Notes: generated by a model not told the origin, from the letters alone. A DNA stretch of 64,000 nt from Leifsonia xyli (GCA_003243275.1 QFQR01000002.1:186001-250000), one strand, 5' to 3'; shown: positions 33,710-43,260, counted from the first letter of the stretch. Numbers and translations: made by a program.

Positions 33710-35047
33710 CTAGCCGAGCCTCTCTTTCCGTCCGAGGAGGCCTTGCGGTCTCACGAGCAGGATGATGATGAGCACGATGAGGGCGCCGGCGAACTTCAGG
33801 TCCGACGGGATCCACAGCGTCGAGGTCTCCACGACGATGCCGACGATGAGCGAGCCGATGAGCGCGCCGAAGGCGGTGCCCAGGCCGCCGAGCGTGATCG
33901 CAGCGAACACCAGCAGCAGCATCTGGGTGCCCATGTCCCAGCGCACGCCGGGGCGGAAGTAGGCCCACAGCACACCGGAGAGAGCCGCGAGCGTCCCGGC
34001 GAGCACCCACACGATCCGGATCACCCGGTCGACGTTGATGCCGGATGCCGCAGCCAGTTGCGGGTTGTCGGAGATCGCGCGGGTGGCCTTGCCGATGCGG
34101 GTGCCGAGCAGGAAGTAGGCGACCGCGAGGATCGCGACGATGCTCACCGCCATGCTGATGATGTCGATGTAGGACAGCTGGATCGGCCCGATGTCGATGG
34201 GCGTGGGGCTCGCGCCCGGCAGCTGCGAGGTGGCTCCGCCCACCAGGAACTGGAAGGTGTAGCGCAGCGCGAGCGAGAGGCCGATGCTGACGATCATCAG
34301 CTGCACCACCCCGAGCCCGCGTTTGCGGAGCGGGCGCCAGAGGGCGGCGTCGAGCGCGAGGCCGAGCAGGCCGCCGCTCAGCAACGCCGCGATGAGGGCC
34401 AGCCAGAGGGGCATCGTCCAGAGCGATGCGACGGTGAAGGTGACCAGTGCGCCCCAGGTGACCATCTCGCCGTGCGCGAAGTTCGAGAGGCCCGTCGTTC
34501 CGTAGATGAGCGCCGCGCCCATCGCGGCGAGGGCCAGCAGCAGGCCGAAGTTGAGGCCGTTGACGAGGCGTACGAGCAACTGGTCGAGGAAGGACTGGGT
34601 GACCCGCTCGCCCTCACCGAGGAAGAGGTTGACGATCTTCGAGCCGGTCAACCCGAACTCGACCTCCTGCGAGGCGGACTCGCCATCGACGATGACGCCC
34701 TTGGGGAGGGTGGACTCGTCGACGGTGAGGGTGTATTTCGCCTTCTCTGGCACGTAGAGGCGCCAGCGCCCGTCGGTGCCGGTGAGCGTCTCGGCATCGA
34801 AACCGTTGCCGCTGACCGTCACGCGCACATCCGGCACGGGCTTGTCCTTGAAGGTGATGACACCACCGAAGTAGAAGGCGGTCGCCTCCTGGTCGCCGCC
34901 GGGGGTGTCCGGCGGATCGGCCGACACCGCTGCGACGGCGGGGCCTGCCGTGAGGGCGACGACGGCGAACGTGGTGGCCACGAAAGCCAGGATCGCGCCG
35001 ATCGTGCGACGCAGCCGTGGGACGGGCGCTGTTCGAGCGTGGGCCAC
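33710..35047 (-). CDS. livH: LivH permease fused to an exported N-terminal beta-sandwich domain
   Basis: 445 aa from the GTG at 35047, with GGAGG just upstream. Residues 1-41 form a signal-like segment ending AGPAVAA. Residues 57-143 resemble a carboxypeptidase-regulatory/prealbumin-like beta-sandwich (FGGVITFKDKPVPDVRVTVSGNGFDAETLTGTDGRWRLYVP); about 152-445 is the LivH permease (YGTTGLSNFAHGEMVTWGAL, then GLGVVQLMIVSIGLSLALRY). Classic LivH is about 300 aa. The extra domain should lie outside the membrane and may contact the binding protein. First gene of livHMGF. Confidence 0.88.
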   Translation of the reverse strand: MAHARTAPVPRLRRTIGAILAFVATTFAVVALTAGPAVAAVSADPPDTPGGDQEATAFYFGGVITFKDKPVPDVRVTVSGNGFDAETLTGTDGRWRLYVPEKAKYTLTVDESTLPKGVIVDGESASQEVEFGLTGSKIVNLFLGEGERVTQSFLDQLLVRLVNGLNFGLLLALAAMGAALIYGTTGLSNFAHGEMVTWGALVTFTVASLWTMPLWLALIAALLSGGLLGLALDAALWRPLRKRGLGVVQLMIVSIGLSLALRYTFQFLVGGATSQLPGASPTPIDIGPIQLSYIDIISMAVSIVAILAVAYFLLGTRIGKATRAISDNPQLAAASGINVDRVIRIVWVLAGTLAALSGVLWAYFRPGVRWDMGTQMLLLVFAAITLGGLGTAFGALIGSLIVGIVVETSTLWIPSDLKFAGALIVLIIILLVRPQGLLGRKERLG

Positions 35048-35229
35048 GGAACCTCCAGAACATCGGGAACGACGAGGCACCCGGCGCTTCGTCGACCTTG
35101 ACGGTAGTTGCTCGATGTTGCCTTCGTGTTTCGAACGCAGCATCGCGTGGGAACAGTATGGGTGTGTCATGGGCATCCGTCCAACCGCCTGGGCTCCGGG
35201 TGGCCGGAATGTTATGGGGCGCAGGGCGT

Positions 35230-35235
35230 TAAGAT
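35230..35235 (+). promoter_or_regulatory. Putative guaB -10 box
   Basis: TAAGAT, giving a predicted leader of about 53 nt. The 247-nt livH-guaB region should also hold the minus-strand livH promoter, which I could not place with confidence. Confidence 0.35.
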
Positions 35236-35294
35236 GGATCACCGGTCTTCGACGCAGCAGCCGGGCTCAGCTCATCGCGACCCCAGGGGACACC

Positions 35295-36797
35295 ATGGAA
35301 CAGCCCGATCCGTTCGGTTTCGTCGGACTCACCTACGACGACGTCATGCTGCTGCCCGGGCACACCGACGTCATCCCGAGCGAGGCCGACACCTCCTCGC
35401 AGCTGACGCGGCGCATCCGGGTGAACTCGCCGCTCGTCTCGAGCGCGATGGACACCGTGACCGAGTCGCGGATGGCGATCGCGATGGCGCGCCAGGGCGG
35501 CATCGGCATCCTGCACCGCAACCTCTCGATCGACGACCAGGCCACCCACGCGGACAAGGTGAAGCGTTCCGAGTCGGGCATGATCACGAACCCCGTCACG
35601 ACGACCCCGGATGCCACCGTCGCCGAGGTCGACGCGCTGTGCGGGCAGTTCCGGGTCTCCGGCCTCCCGGTCGTCGAGGGCGACGGCACGCTCGTCGGCA
35701 TCATCACCAACCGCGACATGCGTTTCGTCTCGCCGTTCGAGGCGGCCACGACGCTCGTGCGCGACGTCATGACGAAGGCGCCGCTCATCACCGCCCCCGA
35801 GGGGATCGACCCGGATGACGCGGTCGCGATCTTCGCGCAGCACAAGATCGAGAAGCTGCCGCTCGTCGACGGTGCGGGGCGGCTGCGCGGCCTCATCACC
35901 GTGAAGGACTTCGAGAAGACCGAGAAGTACCCCAACGCCACCAAGGACGAGGAGGGTCGCCTGCGCGTGGGGGCCGCGATCGGCTTCTTCGGCGACGCGT
36001 GGGAGCGCGCGGGCGCGCTGCGGGACGCCGGGGTCGACATCATCGTGGTCGACACCGCGAACGGCGACTCGGCGGGCGTGATCGACATCATCCGGCGGCT
36101 GAAGGCCGACCCGGCGTTCGCCCACATCGACGTGATCGGCGGCAACGTCGCCACCCGGGCGGGCGCGCAGGCGCTCGTCGAGGCGGGCGCGGATGCCGTG
36201 AAGGTGGGCGTCGGCCCCGGCTCGATCTGCACGACCCGCGTCGTCGCGGGCGTCGGGGTGCCGCAGGTGACCGCCGTCTACGAGGCCTCGCTCGCGGCGC
36301 GCGAGCACGGCATCCCGGTGATCGCCGACGGCGGCCTGCAGTATTCGGGCGACATCGCGAAGGCGCTCGTGGCGGGCGCCGACACGGTCATGCTCGGCTC
36401 GCTGCTCGCCGGCACCGACGAGTCGCCCGGCGACCTCGTGTACGTGGGCGGCAAGCAGTTCAAGAACTACCGCGGCATGGGCTCGCTCGGCGCGATGAGC
36501 GACCGCGGCAAGAAGACCTCCTACTCGCGCGACCGCTACTTCCAGGCGGACGTCCCCTCGGACGCCCAGCTCATCCCGGAGGGCATCGAGGGACGCGTCG
36601 CCTACCGCGGTTCGCTCGGCGCCGTCGTCTACCAGCTCGTCGGCGGCCTCCGGCAGTCGATGTTCTACGTGGGCGCCCGCACCATCCTCGAGCTCAAGCA
36701 GCGCGGCAAGTTCGTGCGCATCACCCCCGCCGGCCTCAAGGAGTCGCACCCCCACGACATCCAGATGGTCGTGGAGGCCCCCAACTACTCCCGCTAA
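35295..36797 (+). CDS. guaB: IMP dehydrogenase
   Basis: 500 aa from the ATG at 35295 (MEQPDPFGFVGLTYDDVMLLPG). Oxidises IMP to XMP, the committed step to GMP. TIM barrel with tandem CBS domains inserted at about 95-215, catalytic Cys312 in GPGSICTTRVVAGVG, the IADGGLQYSGDIAKAL phosphate site, and the YRGMGSLGAM flap. Its usual partner guaB3 is 15.9 kb away, beyond the catabolic cluster; guaA is at 60168. Confidence 0.97.
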   Translation: MEQPDPFGFVGLTYDDVMLLPGHTDVIPSEADTSSQLTRRIRVNSPLVSSAMDTVTESRMAIAMARQGGIGILHRNLSIDDQATHADKVKRSESGMITNPVTTTPDATVAEVDALCGQFRVSGLPVVEGDGTLVGIITNRDMRFVSPFEAATTLVRDVMTKAPLITAPEGIDPDDAVAIFAQHKIEKLPLVDGAGRLRGLITVKDFEKTEKYPNATKDEEGRLRVGAAIGFFGDAWERAGALRDAGVDIIVVDTANGDSAGVIDIIRRLKADPAFAHIDVIGGNVATRAGAQALVEAGADAVKVGVGPGSICTTRVVAGVGVPQVTAVYEASLAAREHGIPVIADGGLQYSGDIAKALVAGADTVMLGSLLAGTDESPGDLVYVGGKQFKNYRGMGSLGAMSDRGKKTSYSRDRYFQADVPSDAQLIPEGIEGRVAYRGSLGAVVYQLVGGLRQSMFYVGARTILELKQRGKFVRITPAGLKESHPHDIQMVVEAPNYSR

Positions 36798-36823
36798 TCC
36801 GGGACTATTGCATAAACATACAA

Positions 36824-36844
36824 ATGTCCTAACATTTAGGACAT
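36824..36844. promoter_or_regulatory. Palindromic operator over the esterase start
   Basis: A-TGTCCTAA-CAT-TTAGGACA-T: a perfect 9-bp palindrome with a 3-nt centre, covering the -10 box (TAACAT, 36830-36835; TTGCAT at 36808-36813 is a possible -35) and the ATG. The left part, ATGTCCTAACAT, matches ATGTCCTTACAT next to the gntR start (52548-52559) at 11 of 12 positions. Confidence 0.7.
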
Positions 36845-38372
36845 GCAAACGATCAGTCTTCGTTCCACGACGGGTGGCCGCGTCAGGGGAGTCGTTCACC
36901 ACGGCGTCGAGCGCCATCTCGGCATCAGGTACGGTGCAGCCCCGACCGGCGAGCGGCGCTGGCGGGTCGCGGAGCCCGCGACGTGGAGTGGAGTGGCCGA
37001 CGCGAGCGCCTACGGCCCCGTCGCACCGCAGCTCGACACCCGCCTGGCCGCGGGAGGCATCATGCCCGCCGTGCTGGACGAGCTCTACCCTCGCGGGGGG
37101 TCTCCCGCCGAGAACGGCACCGTCGGCGAAGACTGCCTGACTCTCAACGTCTGGTCTCCCGAGGGTGCGGAGGGGCTGCCCGTCCTGGTCTGGCTGCACG
37201 GCGGCGGCTTCGTCCACGGTGCGGGGAGCGAGCAGGTCTTCGCGGGCGATCAGCTCGCCCGCACCGGGCGCGTCGTCGTCGTCTCCGTCAACCACCGGCT
37301 CGGGATCTCGGGCTTCCTCGCCCTCGATCATCTGCTCGGCCCCCAGTGGGGCCGCTCGGGCAACGCGGGGATCGCCGACCTGGTGCTCGCGCTGCGCTGG
37401 GTGGCGGACAACATCGCCGAGTTCGGCGGCGATCCCTCGCGCGTGACGATCGCCGGCCAGTCAGGCGGAGGCGCGAAGGTCGCCACCCTGACCGCGACGC
37501 CGGATGCGAGGGGCCTGTTCCGCAGCGCGATCATCCAGAGCGGCCCGATGCGATGGATCGGCGACGAGGCCTCCGCTCGTGAGCAGACCGCGCTCGTCCT
37601 CGAACTCGCGCGGATCCCGGAGCACGACGCCGACGTGCTGCTGGAGCTGCCTCTCCGCCACCTCCTCCACATCCAGCGCGCAGCCGAGCAGGCCGGGGTG
37701 TCGTGGCGTCCGTACGTCGACGGCGGGCTCGTGACCGGCCGGCCCTACGACTCCGTTCCGAAGGGCATCCCGCTGCTGGTGGGCTACACCGCGCACGACT
37801 TCTCCCTGTTCCTGTGCGAGCGCCCCGACTACGCCTCGCTGGATCGCGAAGCGGTGGAGGTCGTGCTCCGGGAGACCCATGACGGGGTGGCGGGTGACGT
37901 GCTGCGTCGCGTCGCCACGGCCCACGGGGATGAGCCCCCCCAGCTGCTGCTCGCCCGCGTGCTGACGGAGGAGACGATGGCCCGGTCCGTCCACGGGGCC
38001 CTGCGCGCATGGTCGGACGCCGGCTCACCGGCGTTCGGGTACCGGTTCGACTATGCGAGCGAGGCGATGGGCGGCCTGCTCGGCGCGACCCACAGCTCGG
38101 ACCTCGCGTTCGTGTTCCGCACCGTCGACCGCATCCCCTTGAGCGGGAACCGTCCGGAGCGCTTCGCGGTCTCCGAAGCGATGAGCGACGCCTGGATCGC
38201 CTTCGCGGAGTCGGGTGCTCCCTCGTCCCGGAGTCTCCCCGACTGGCCGCCGTACACCTCGGCATCGCCCGCTCTGATGGCGATCGGCACGCGGAGCAGC
38301 GCCGAGGACGCCGAGTTCGACCCGGAGGCGCCGGTGCTCGCGCCCGCCTTCTGGCCCGACACGGCCGCCTGA
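36843..38372 (+). CDS. Carboxylesterase, type B family
   Basis: 509 aa alpha/beta-hydrolase. Oxyanion motif WLHGGGFVHG, nucleophile elbow GQSGGGAK (Ser near 205), EDCLTLNVW (type B signature 2) and an acid/His pair further on (THSSDLAFVF region). No signal peptide, so probably cytosolic. The -10 is 7 nt before the ATG, so the message is likely leaderless and the operator covers the initiation site. First gene after guaB; linked to the sugar cluster by the shared operator motif. May release an esterified carbohydrate. Confidence 0.85.
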   Translation: MQTISLRSTTGGRVRGVVHHGVERHLGIRYGAAPTGERRWRVAEPATWSGVADASAYGPVAPQLDTRLAAGGIMPAVLDELYPRGGSPAENGTVGEDCLTLNVWSPEGAEGLPVLVWLHGGGFVHGAGSEQVFAGDQLARTGRVVVVSVNHRLGISGFLALDHLLGPQWGRSGNAGIADLVLALRWVADNIAEFGGDPSRVTIAGQSGGGAKVATLTATPDARGLFRSAIIQSGPMRWIGDEASAREQTALVLELARIPEHDADVLLELPLRHLLHIQRAAEQAGVSWRPYVDGGLVTGRPYDSVPKGIPLLVGYTAHDFSLFLCERPDYASLDREAVEVVLRETHDGVAGDVLRRVATAHGDEPPQLLLARVLTEETMARSVHGALRAWSDAGSPAFGYRFDYASEAMGGLLGATHSSDLAFVFRTVDRIPLSGNRPERFAVSEAMSDAWIAFAESGAPSSRSLPDWPPYTSASPALMAIGTRSSAEDAEFDPEAPVLAPAFWPDTAA

Positions 38373-38403
38373 GGCCGCCGCCGCGCGGTGCGCGGCAGGA
38401 GAC

Positions 38404-38430
38404 GGGGCCGGACGGTGTCCGTCCGGCCCC
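38404..38430. terminator. Bidirectional terminator, esterase/mmsA
   Basis: GGGGCCGGACGG (38404-38415), TGT, CCGTCCGGCCCC (38419-38430): a perfect 12-bp stem between convergent genes. Confidence 0.85.
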
Positions 38431-38436
38431 TCGCCG

Positions 38437-39930
38437 TCAGCCGTTCTGGGGGAAGCCGAGATTGATGCCGCCATGGGTGGGGTCGAGCCATCGGGTGGTG
38501 ACGGCCTTCTGGCGGGTGAAGAAGTGGATGGCGTCGGGGCCGTAGGCCCGGGTGTCGCCGAACAGCGAATCCTTCCACCCGCCGAAGCTGAAGTAGCCGA
38601 CGGGGACGGGAATCGGGACGTTGATGCCGACCATGCCGGCCTGGACCTCGTGCTGGAAGCGGCGCGCCGCTCCGCCGTCGTTGGTGAAGATCGCGGTGCC
38701 GTTCCCGTAGCGGCTGCCGTTGATGAGGGCGAGGCCCTCGTCGTAGGACGCGACGCGGACCACCGAGAGCACGGGGCCGAAGATCTCCTCGGTGTACACC
38801 GCTGAGTCGGTCGGCACCCTGTCGATGAGCGTGGGACCCAGCCAGAAGCCCTGTGCGTCGCCGTCGACCTGGATCCCGCGCCCGTCGACGACGATCTCGG
38901 CGCCGTCCGCAGAGGCGACGTCGAGGTATCCGGCGACCTTGTCGCGGTGCTCCTTCGTGATCAGCGGACCCATGTCGCAGCCGCGCGTGCCGTCGCCGAC
39001 CGTGAGGCTCGCCATCCGCCCGGAGATCTTGGCGACCAGCTCATCGGCGACCGGCTCGACCGCGACCACGACGGAGATCGCCATGCAGCGCTCTCCGGCG
39101 GAGCCGAAGCCGGCGTTGACGGCCGCATCGGCCACGAGGTCCAGGTCGGCGTCGGGGAGCACGAGCATATGGTTCTTCGCACCGCCCAGCGCCTGCACGC
39201 GCTTGCCGGCGGCTGCGGCCGTCTCGTAGATGTACTTGGCGATCGGCGTCGAGCCGACGAAGGACACCGATGCCACGTCGGGGTGGTGGAGGATGGCGTC
39301 GACCGCCTCCTTGTCGCCGTTGACCACGTTGAACACGCCGTCGGGCAGCCCCGCCTCCTTGAGCGCCTCGGCCATCCAGATCGCGGCCGTGGGATCCTTC
39401 TCCGAGGGCTTGAGCACGACGGTGTTGCCGGCCGCGATCGCCACCGGGAAGAACCACAGCGGCACCATCGCCGGGAAGTTGAAGGGGCTGATGATTCCCA
39501 CCACGCCCAGGGGCTGCTTCACGGAGTGGACGTCCACGCCGGTCGAGACGTTCTGCGCGTACTCGCCCTTCGCCAGGTGCGGGATCCCGCACGCGAACTC
39601 GACCACCTCCAGACCCCGCGCGATCTCGCCCAAGGCATCCGAGGTCACCTTTCCGTGCTCCGCCGTGAGGATCGCCGCCAGCTCGTGCCGGCGCGCGCTC
39701 AAGATCTCCCGGAACGCGAAGAGCACGACCTGCCGCTTCGCCCAGCTCGCCTGTCCCCAGGCGGCGAACGCGGCTCCGGCCGCCTGCACGGCGTGGTCGA
39801 CGTCGGCGACGGAGGCGAGACGCACCTCCTTCTGCACGACGCCTCGTGCGGGATCGTAGACGGGTGCGACGCGCACGGATGCTCCCGTGAACGCGCCCCC
39901 GTCCACCCAATGGTCAAGGATCTCCGTCAT
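38437..39930 (-). CDS. iolA: CoA-acylating methylmalonate-semialdehyde dehydrogenase
   Basis: 497 aa (also called mmsA). Converts malonate semialdehyde to acetyl-CoA, or methylmalonate semialdehyde to propionyl-CoA. ISPFNFPAMVPLWFFPVAI, FVGSTPIAKYI, the catalytic Cys282 in FGSAGERCMA, and EIFGPVLSVVR are diagnostic of MmsA/IolA among aldehyde dehydrogenases. One nt after the kinase stop, with AAAGGAAG inside the end of the kinase gene. Last step of the inferred pathway. Confidence 0.93.
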   Translation of the reverse strand: MTEILDHWVDGGAFTGASVRVAPVYDPARGVVQKEVRLASVADVDHAVQAAGAAFAAWGQASWAKRQVVLFAFREILSARRHELAAILTAEHGKVTSDALGEIARGLEVVEFACGIPHLAKGEYAQNVSTGVDVHSVKQPLGVVGIISPFNFPAMVPLWFFPVAIAAGNTVVLKPSEKDPTAAIWMAEALKEAGLPDGVFNVVNGDKEAVDAILHHPDVASVSFVGSTPIAKYIYETAAAAGKRVQALGGAKNHMLVLPDADLDLVADAAVNAGFGSAGERCMAISVVVAVEPVADELVAKISGRMASLTVGDGTRGCDMGPLITKEHRDKVAGYLDVASADGAEIVVDGRGIQVDGDAQGFWLGPTLIDRVPTDSAVYTEEIFGPVLSVVRVASYDEGLALINGSRYGNGTAIFTNDGGAARRFQHEVQAGMVGINVPIPVPVGYFSFGGWKDSLFGDTRAYGPDAIHFFTRQKAVTTRWLDPTHGGINLGFPQNG

Positions 39931-39931
39931 C

Positions 39932-40915
39932 TCAGCTTCCTTTCGTCAGGAGTCGGTCGACCTCATCGGTCGTGGGCATGGCCGTCGAGCATTCGCGTCG
40001 TCCCGCGACGATGGCGCCGGCGGCGCTCGAGAAGCGCAGCAGTCGTTCGAGCGTCCAGCCCGCGAGGACGCCGTGGACGAGGGCGCCGCCGAACGCGTCG
40101 CCCGCGCCGAGGCCGTTGACGACCTCGACGGGAGTGGGCGGCACCAGGACCCGCTCGTCGCGCGTTGCACCGAGGACCCCGAGCGGACCCAGCTTGATGA
40201 TGGCCGTCTCCACCCCGCGAGCCAGGAGCGCATCGGCCGCCCGGTCCGGGTCGCTCTCGCCTACCGCCACGCGGCACTCCTCGAGGTTCCCGACGGCGAT
40301 CCGTACCGTGCCCCAGACCCGGTCGAGCTCGGCGGCCGCGCTCGCCTCGTCGGCCCAGTACCCCGGTCGATGGTCGAGGTCGAGAATCGTCGTGCGACCC
40401 GCATGGGCGGCGAGGGCCCCATGGTGGGCCTCACGAGAGGGCTCCGCGCTGAAGGCCGTCGCGGTCACCCAGAGCACCTCGGCCGCCGCGACGCGGGCGA
40501 TGTCGATCTCGGCGGGGGCGATGCGCAGCTCGGGGGGCGTCTGGTCCCGGTAGAACGTCAGTGGGAAGTGGTCCGGAGGGAAGATCTCGCAGAACGCGAG
40601 GGTCGTGCGGGCGTCGTCGAGCGCCACCGCCCAGCGCGCATCGACTCCGAGGCGGGAGAGCTCGGATCGCAGGTATTCGCCGAACGCGTCTCGGCCCGTG
40701 CGGGTGATGATCGCCGTGCGGTGCCCGTGCCGGGCCGCGGCGACCGCGACGTTCGAGGGTGATCCCCCGAGGTACTTGCCGAACGAGGTGACCTCGGCGA
40801 GCGGTACGCGATCCTGGAGGGGGTAGAGGTCGACGCCGATCCGTCCCATGCAGATGAGCTCGTGAGGGAGGTCGACCCCATCGTCGGAAGAACTATTTTG
40901 TTCTGACATAGACAC
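39932..40915 (-). CDS. iolC: PfkB-family kinase, 5-dehydro-2-deoxygluconokinase-like
   Basis: 327 aa from a GTG at 40915 (or ATG at 40909). PfkB motif GGSPSNVAVAAARHG (50-64) and active-site NGLGAGDAFGGAL (Asp273). DLDHRPGYW and the LAFCEIFPPDHFPLTFYR segment favour IolC over ribo- or fructokinases. Expected to phosphorylate 5-dehydro-2-deoxygluconate. Reads divergently from the ABC importer and overlaps no other gene; operon with iolA. Confidence 0.85.
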   Translation of the reverse strand: MSMSEQNSSSDDGVDLPHELICMGRIGVDLYPLQDRVPLAEVTSFGKYLGGSPSNVAVAAARHGHRTAIITRTGRDAFGEYLRSELSRLGVDARWAVALDDARTTLAFCEIFPPDHFPLTFYRDQTPPELRIAPAEIDIARVAAAEVLWVTATAFSAEPSREAHHGALAAHAGRTTILDLDHRPGYWADEASAAAELDRVWGTVRIAVGNLEECRVAVGESDPDRAADALLARGVETAIIKLGPLGVLGATRDERVLVPPTPVEVVNGLGAGDAFGGALVHGVLAGWTLERLLRFSSAAGAIVAGRRECSTAMPTTDEVDRLLTKGS

Positions 40916-40925
40916 ATTCTATCAA
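40898..40925 (+). promoter_or_regulatory. Putative promoter of the sugar ABC operon
   Basis: TTGTTC (40898-40903), 16 nt, TATCAA (40920-40925). It overlaps the iolC start region on the other strand. TAGAAT on the minus strand, 6 nt before the ATG at 40909, could serve iolC. Confidence 0.4.
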
Positions 40926-41000
40926 CATGGGATATCGTGTGGCCACGGATCGCAGAGCGGCGATTCGAGAGGCATTGACTCAAAGGAGAGGAACTGCACC

Positions 41001-42296
41001 ATGACTCACAGACGCGCACTGGCCGTGGCCGCCGCGGTCGCGGCCACCGGGCTCATCCTCGCTGGCTGCTCGGCAGACAGCGGCGAAGGCGGAGGGGGTG
41101 TCACCCTGACGCTCTGGCACAACACCCAGGACCCGGAGGCGATCCTCAACGTCTACAAGGCGTACGAAGAGGCCAGCGGCAACAAGATCGAGCTCGTCCC
41201 GATCTCATCCGACGGCTTCGAGGACGCCACGCTGACGAAGTGGGCATCCGGTGATCGGCCCGACATCCTCGAGTTCCACGCCACCCAGGCGTACATCACG
41301 ATGCTCAACCCCGCCGAGAACCTCCAGGACCTCAGCGACATGGCGTTCGTCGCCAAGTCGGGTTCGCTCTACGACCTCGGCGGCCGAGGCGCCGACGGCA
41401 AGGTCTACGCGGCGATCACCAACTTCCCCGAGGTGTGGGGTCTCTACTACAGCAAGAGCGTGCTCGACCAGTTCGGTCTCGAGCCCGCCACGACCGCCGA
41501 CGAGCTGCTCGAGCAGTGCAAGGTGCTGTCCGCCGCGGGCGTTCCGACGCTCGCCGAGTCGGGCGCCTCGCTGTGGCCCCCCGTCGCGGTGCCGTTCATG
41601 GCCGCGGCGACCTCGACTCCCGACGGCTGGGTTCAGGAGATCCTCGACCAGGAGACGACACTCGACGCGCCGGACTCCCCGGTGCTCGGCGGCCTCGAGT
41701 ACTACAAGGAGCTGCTCGACGCCGGCTGCATGAACAAGGACATCACGACGGCCACCTTCGAGACGTCCGTCGCCGCCGTCTACGGCGGCACCGCGGCCTA
41801 CCAGGCGATCCACTCGAACATCGCGCCTGTCTATCTCGATGCAGCGGGCGGGGACGCCGAAGCGCTCGGTGCGGCGGTCGGGTTCACGGCGTTCGCCATG
41901 GACGAGCCGATGACCGTCATCAACCCCGGGCCGATCGGCAGCTACCTCCTGCCCAAGACCGGCGACTCCGCCAAGGAGCAGGCGGCCCGTGAGTTCATCG
42001 AGTTCGCGACCGGCGAGCACTATGCGAGCTATATCGAGGAGTCCGGCACGTTCCCCGTGATCGAGGGCGTGGCCGATCCGACCACGGCGACTCCCGTGCT
42101 GCTCGACATCAAGGCGGCGTACGACCAGGGACCCATCGTGGGCATGCAGACGGCCAACCTCCCCGGCGGTCTCGGGGGCGTCATCCCGCTCATGTCCGAG
42201 CTGATCGTGGGTCAGACATCGCCGCAGGACATGGCGGCCACCCTGCAGTCGCAGCTCGCGACCGCGGCGAAGGCCCAGGGGCTCGAGGGCTGGTAG
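41001..42296 (+). CDS. Sugar ABC transporter substrate-binding lipoprotein (family 1)
   Basis: 431 aa. Signal peptide with lipobox LAGC (Cys23), then an extracellular solute-binding family 1 fold: VTLTLWHNTQDPEAILNVYKAYEEASG, WASGDRPDILEFH, GLYYSKSVLDQFGLEPATTADELLEQC. CUT1-type oligosaccharide or polyol importer. AAAGGAGAGG before the ATG. First of a three-gene transporter followed in series by the catabolic genes. Confidence 0.92.
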   Translation: MTHRRALAVAAAVAATGLILAGCSADSGEGGGGVTLTLWHNTQDPEAILNVYKAYEEASGNKIELVPISSDGFEDATLTKWASGDRPDILEFHATQAYITMLNPAENLQDLSDMAFVAKSGSLYDLGGRGADGKVYAAITNFPEVWGLYYSKSVLDQFGLEPATTADELLEQCKVLSAAGVPTLAESGASLWPPVAVPFMAAATSTPDGWVQEILDQETTLDAPDSPVLGGLEYYKELLDAGCMNKDITTATFETSVAAVYGGTAAYQAIHSNIAPVYLDAAGGDAEALGAAVGFTAFAMDEPMTVINPGPIGSYLLPKTGDSAKEQAAREFIEFATGEHYASYIEESGTFPVIEGVADPTTATPVLLDIKAAYDQGPIVGMQTANLPGGLGGVIPLMSELIVGQTSPQDMAATLQSQLATAAKAQGLEGW

Positions 42297-42303
42297 TCGT
42301 CGG

Positions 42304-43260
42304 ATGTCCTCTGCGCTGAGCACCCCTGATGCGGGCGTGACGGTGGAGGCGGACCCCACGGAGAGGAAGCCGGGCACGCGCCGGCTTCCTCTCCGGCGCC
42401 GCCTGACCGGCACCTGGTTCTGGTTCGCACTGCCGGCCATCGCCTTCGTCGGCCTCTTCTTCCTCGTCCCGCAAGTCCTCAACCTCCGGTTCGCCTTCTC
42501 CAACTGGACCTCGTACAGCTCGACCATCGCCTGGAACGGACTCGACAACTTCCAGGCGCTCATCGAGCAGGGCTACCTGTTCCACAGCATCGGCGTGACG
42601 GTCGGGTACGCGCTGGTGGCGATGGTCGTCCAGAACACCGTGAGCCTCGCGCTCGCGTACGCGCTCAAGGACACCTCCCGGATCAACGGCTTCTTCCGCT
42701 CCCTGTTCTTCGTCCCCGTGCTGCTCTCGCCGCTCGCCGCCGGATACATCTGGCGCGGACTGCTCGCGCCGCAGGGGCCCGTCAACTCGTTCATCGGGAT
42801 CTTCGTGCCCGGCTTCGACTGGGCCTGGCTCGGGCAGGTGCAGACGGCGCTCATCTCCGTGGCATTCATCGACGCCTGGAAGTGGATCGGATTGACGACG
42901 CTCGTCTACATCGCCGGCATCAACTCGGTTCCCCGCGAATCCATCGAGGCCGCCATCATCGACGGCGCCAACGCCTGGCAGCGCTTCTGGAAGGTGACCT
43001 TCCCCATGCTCGCCCCCGCGTTCACCTTCAACGTCGCGGTGACGCTCGTCGGCGCTTTCAGCGCCTACGACGTGATCGCCGCGACGACCGGCGGAGGACC
43101 GGGCGATGCGACGCAGGCGCTCAACATCGTGCTGCGACTCCAGTGGGGTCAAGGCAACTTCGGAACCGGCAGCGCGCTGGGACTCACGGTCGCGATCCTC
43201 GTCGTGGTCGTCGCCGTGCCGCTCGTCTGGTGGCTGCGCCGACGGGAGGCCCGACTGTGA
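42304..43260 (+). CDS. Sugar ABC transporter permease (MalF/UgpA type)
   Basis: 318 aa, six helices. GTWFWFALPAIAFVGLFFLVPQVLNLRFAFSNW at the start and the EAA motif ESIEAAIIDGANAWQRFWKVTFPML near the end, which contacts the ATPase. Seven nt after the binding-protein stop; its own stop overlaps the next permease (GTGA). Confidence 0.92.
   Translation: MSSALSTPDAGVTVEADPTERKPGTRRLPLRRRLTGTWFWFALPAIAFVGLFFLVPQVLNLRFAFSNWTSYSSTIAWNGLDNFQALIEQGYLFHSIGVTVGYALVAMVVQNTVSLALAYALKDTSRINGFFRSLFFVPVLLSPLAAGYIWRGLLAPQGPVNSFIGIFVPGFDWAWLGQVQTALISVAFIDAWKWIGLTTLVYIAGINSVPRESIEAAIIDGANAWQRFWKVTFPMLAPAFTFNVAVTLVGAFSAYDVIAATTGGGPGDATQALNIVLRLQWGQGNFGTGSALGLTVAILVVVVAVPLVWWLRRREARL

Noticed and set aside
33708..34010. 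Possible 101-residue N-terminal extension of LivM
   Set aside because: It lies wholly inside livH in another frame; LivM homologues begin near the ATG at 33707.
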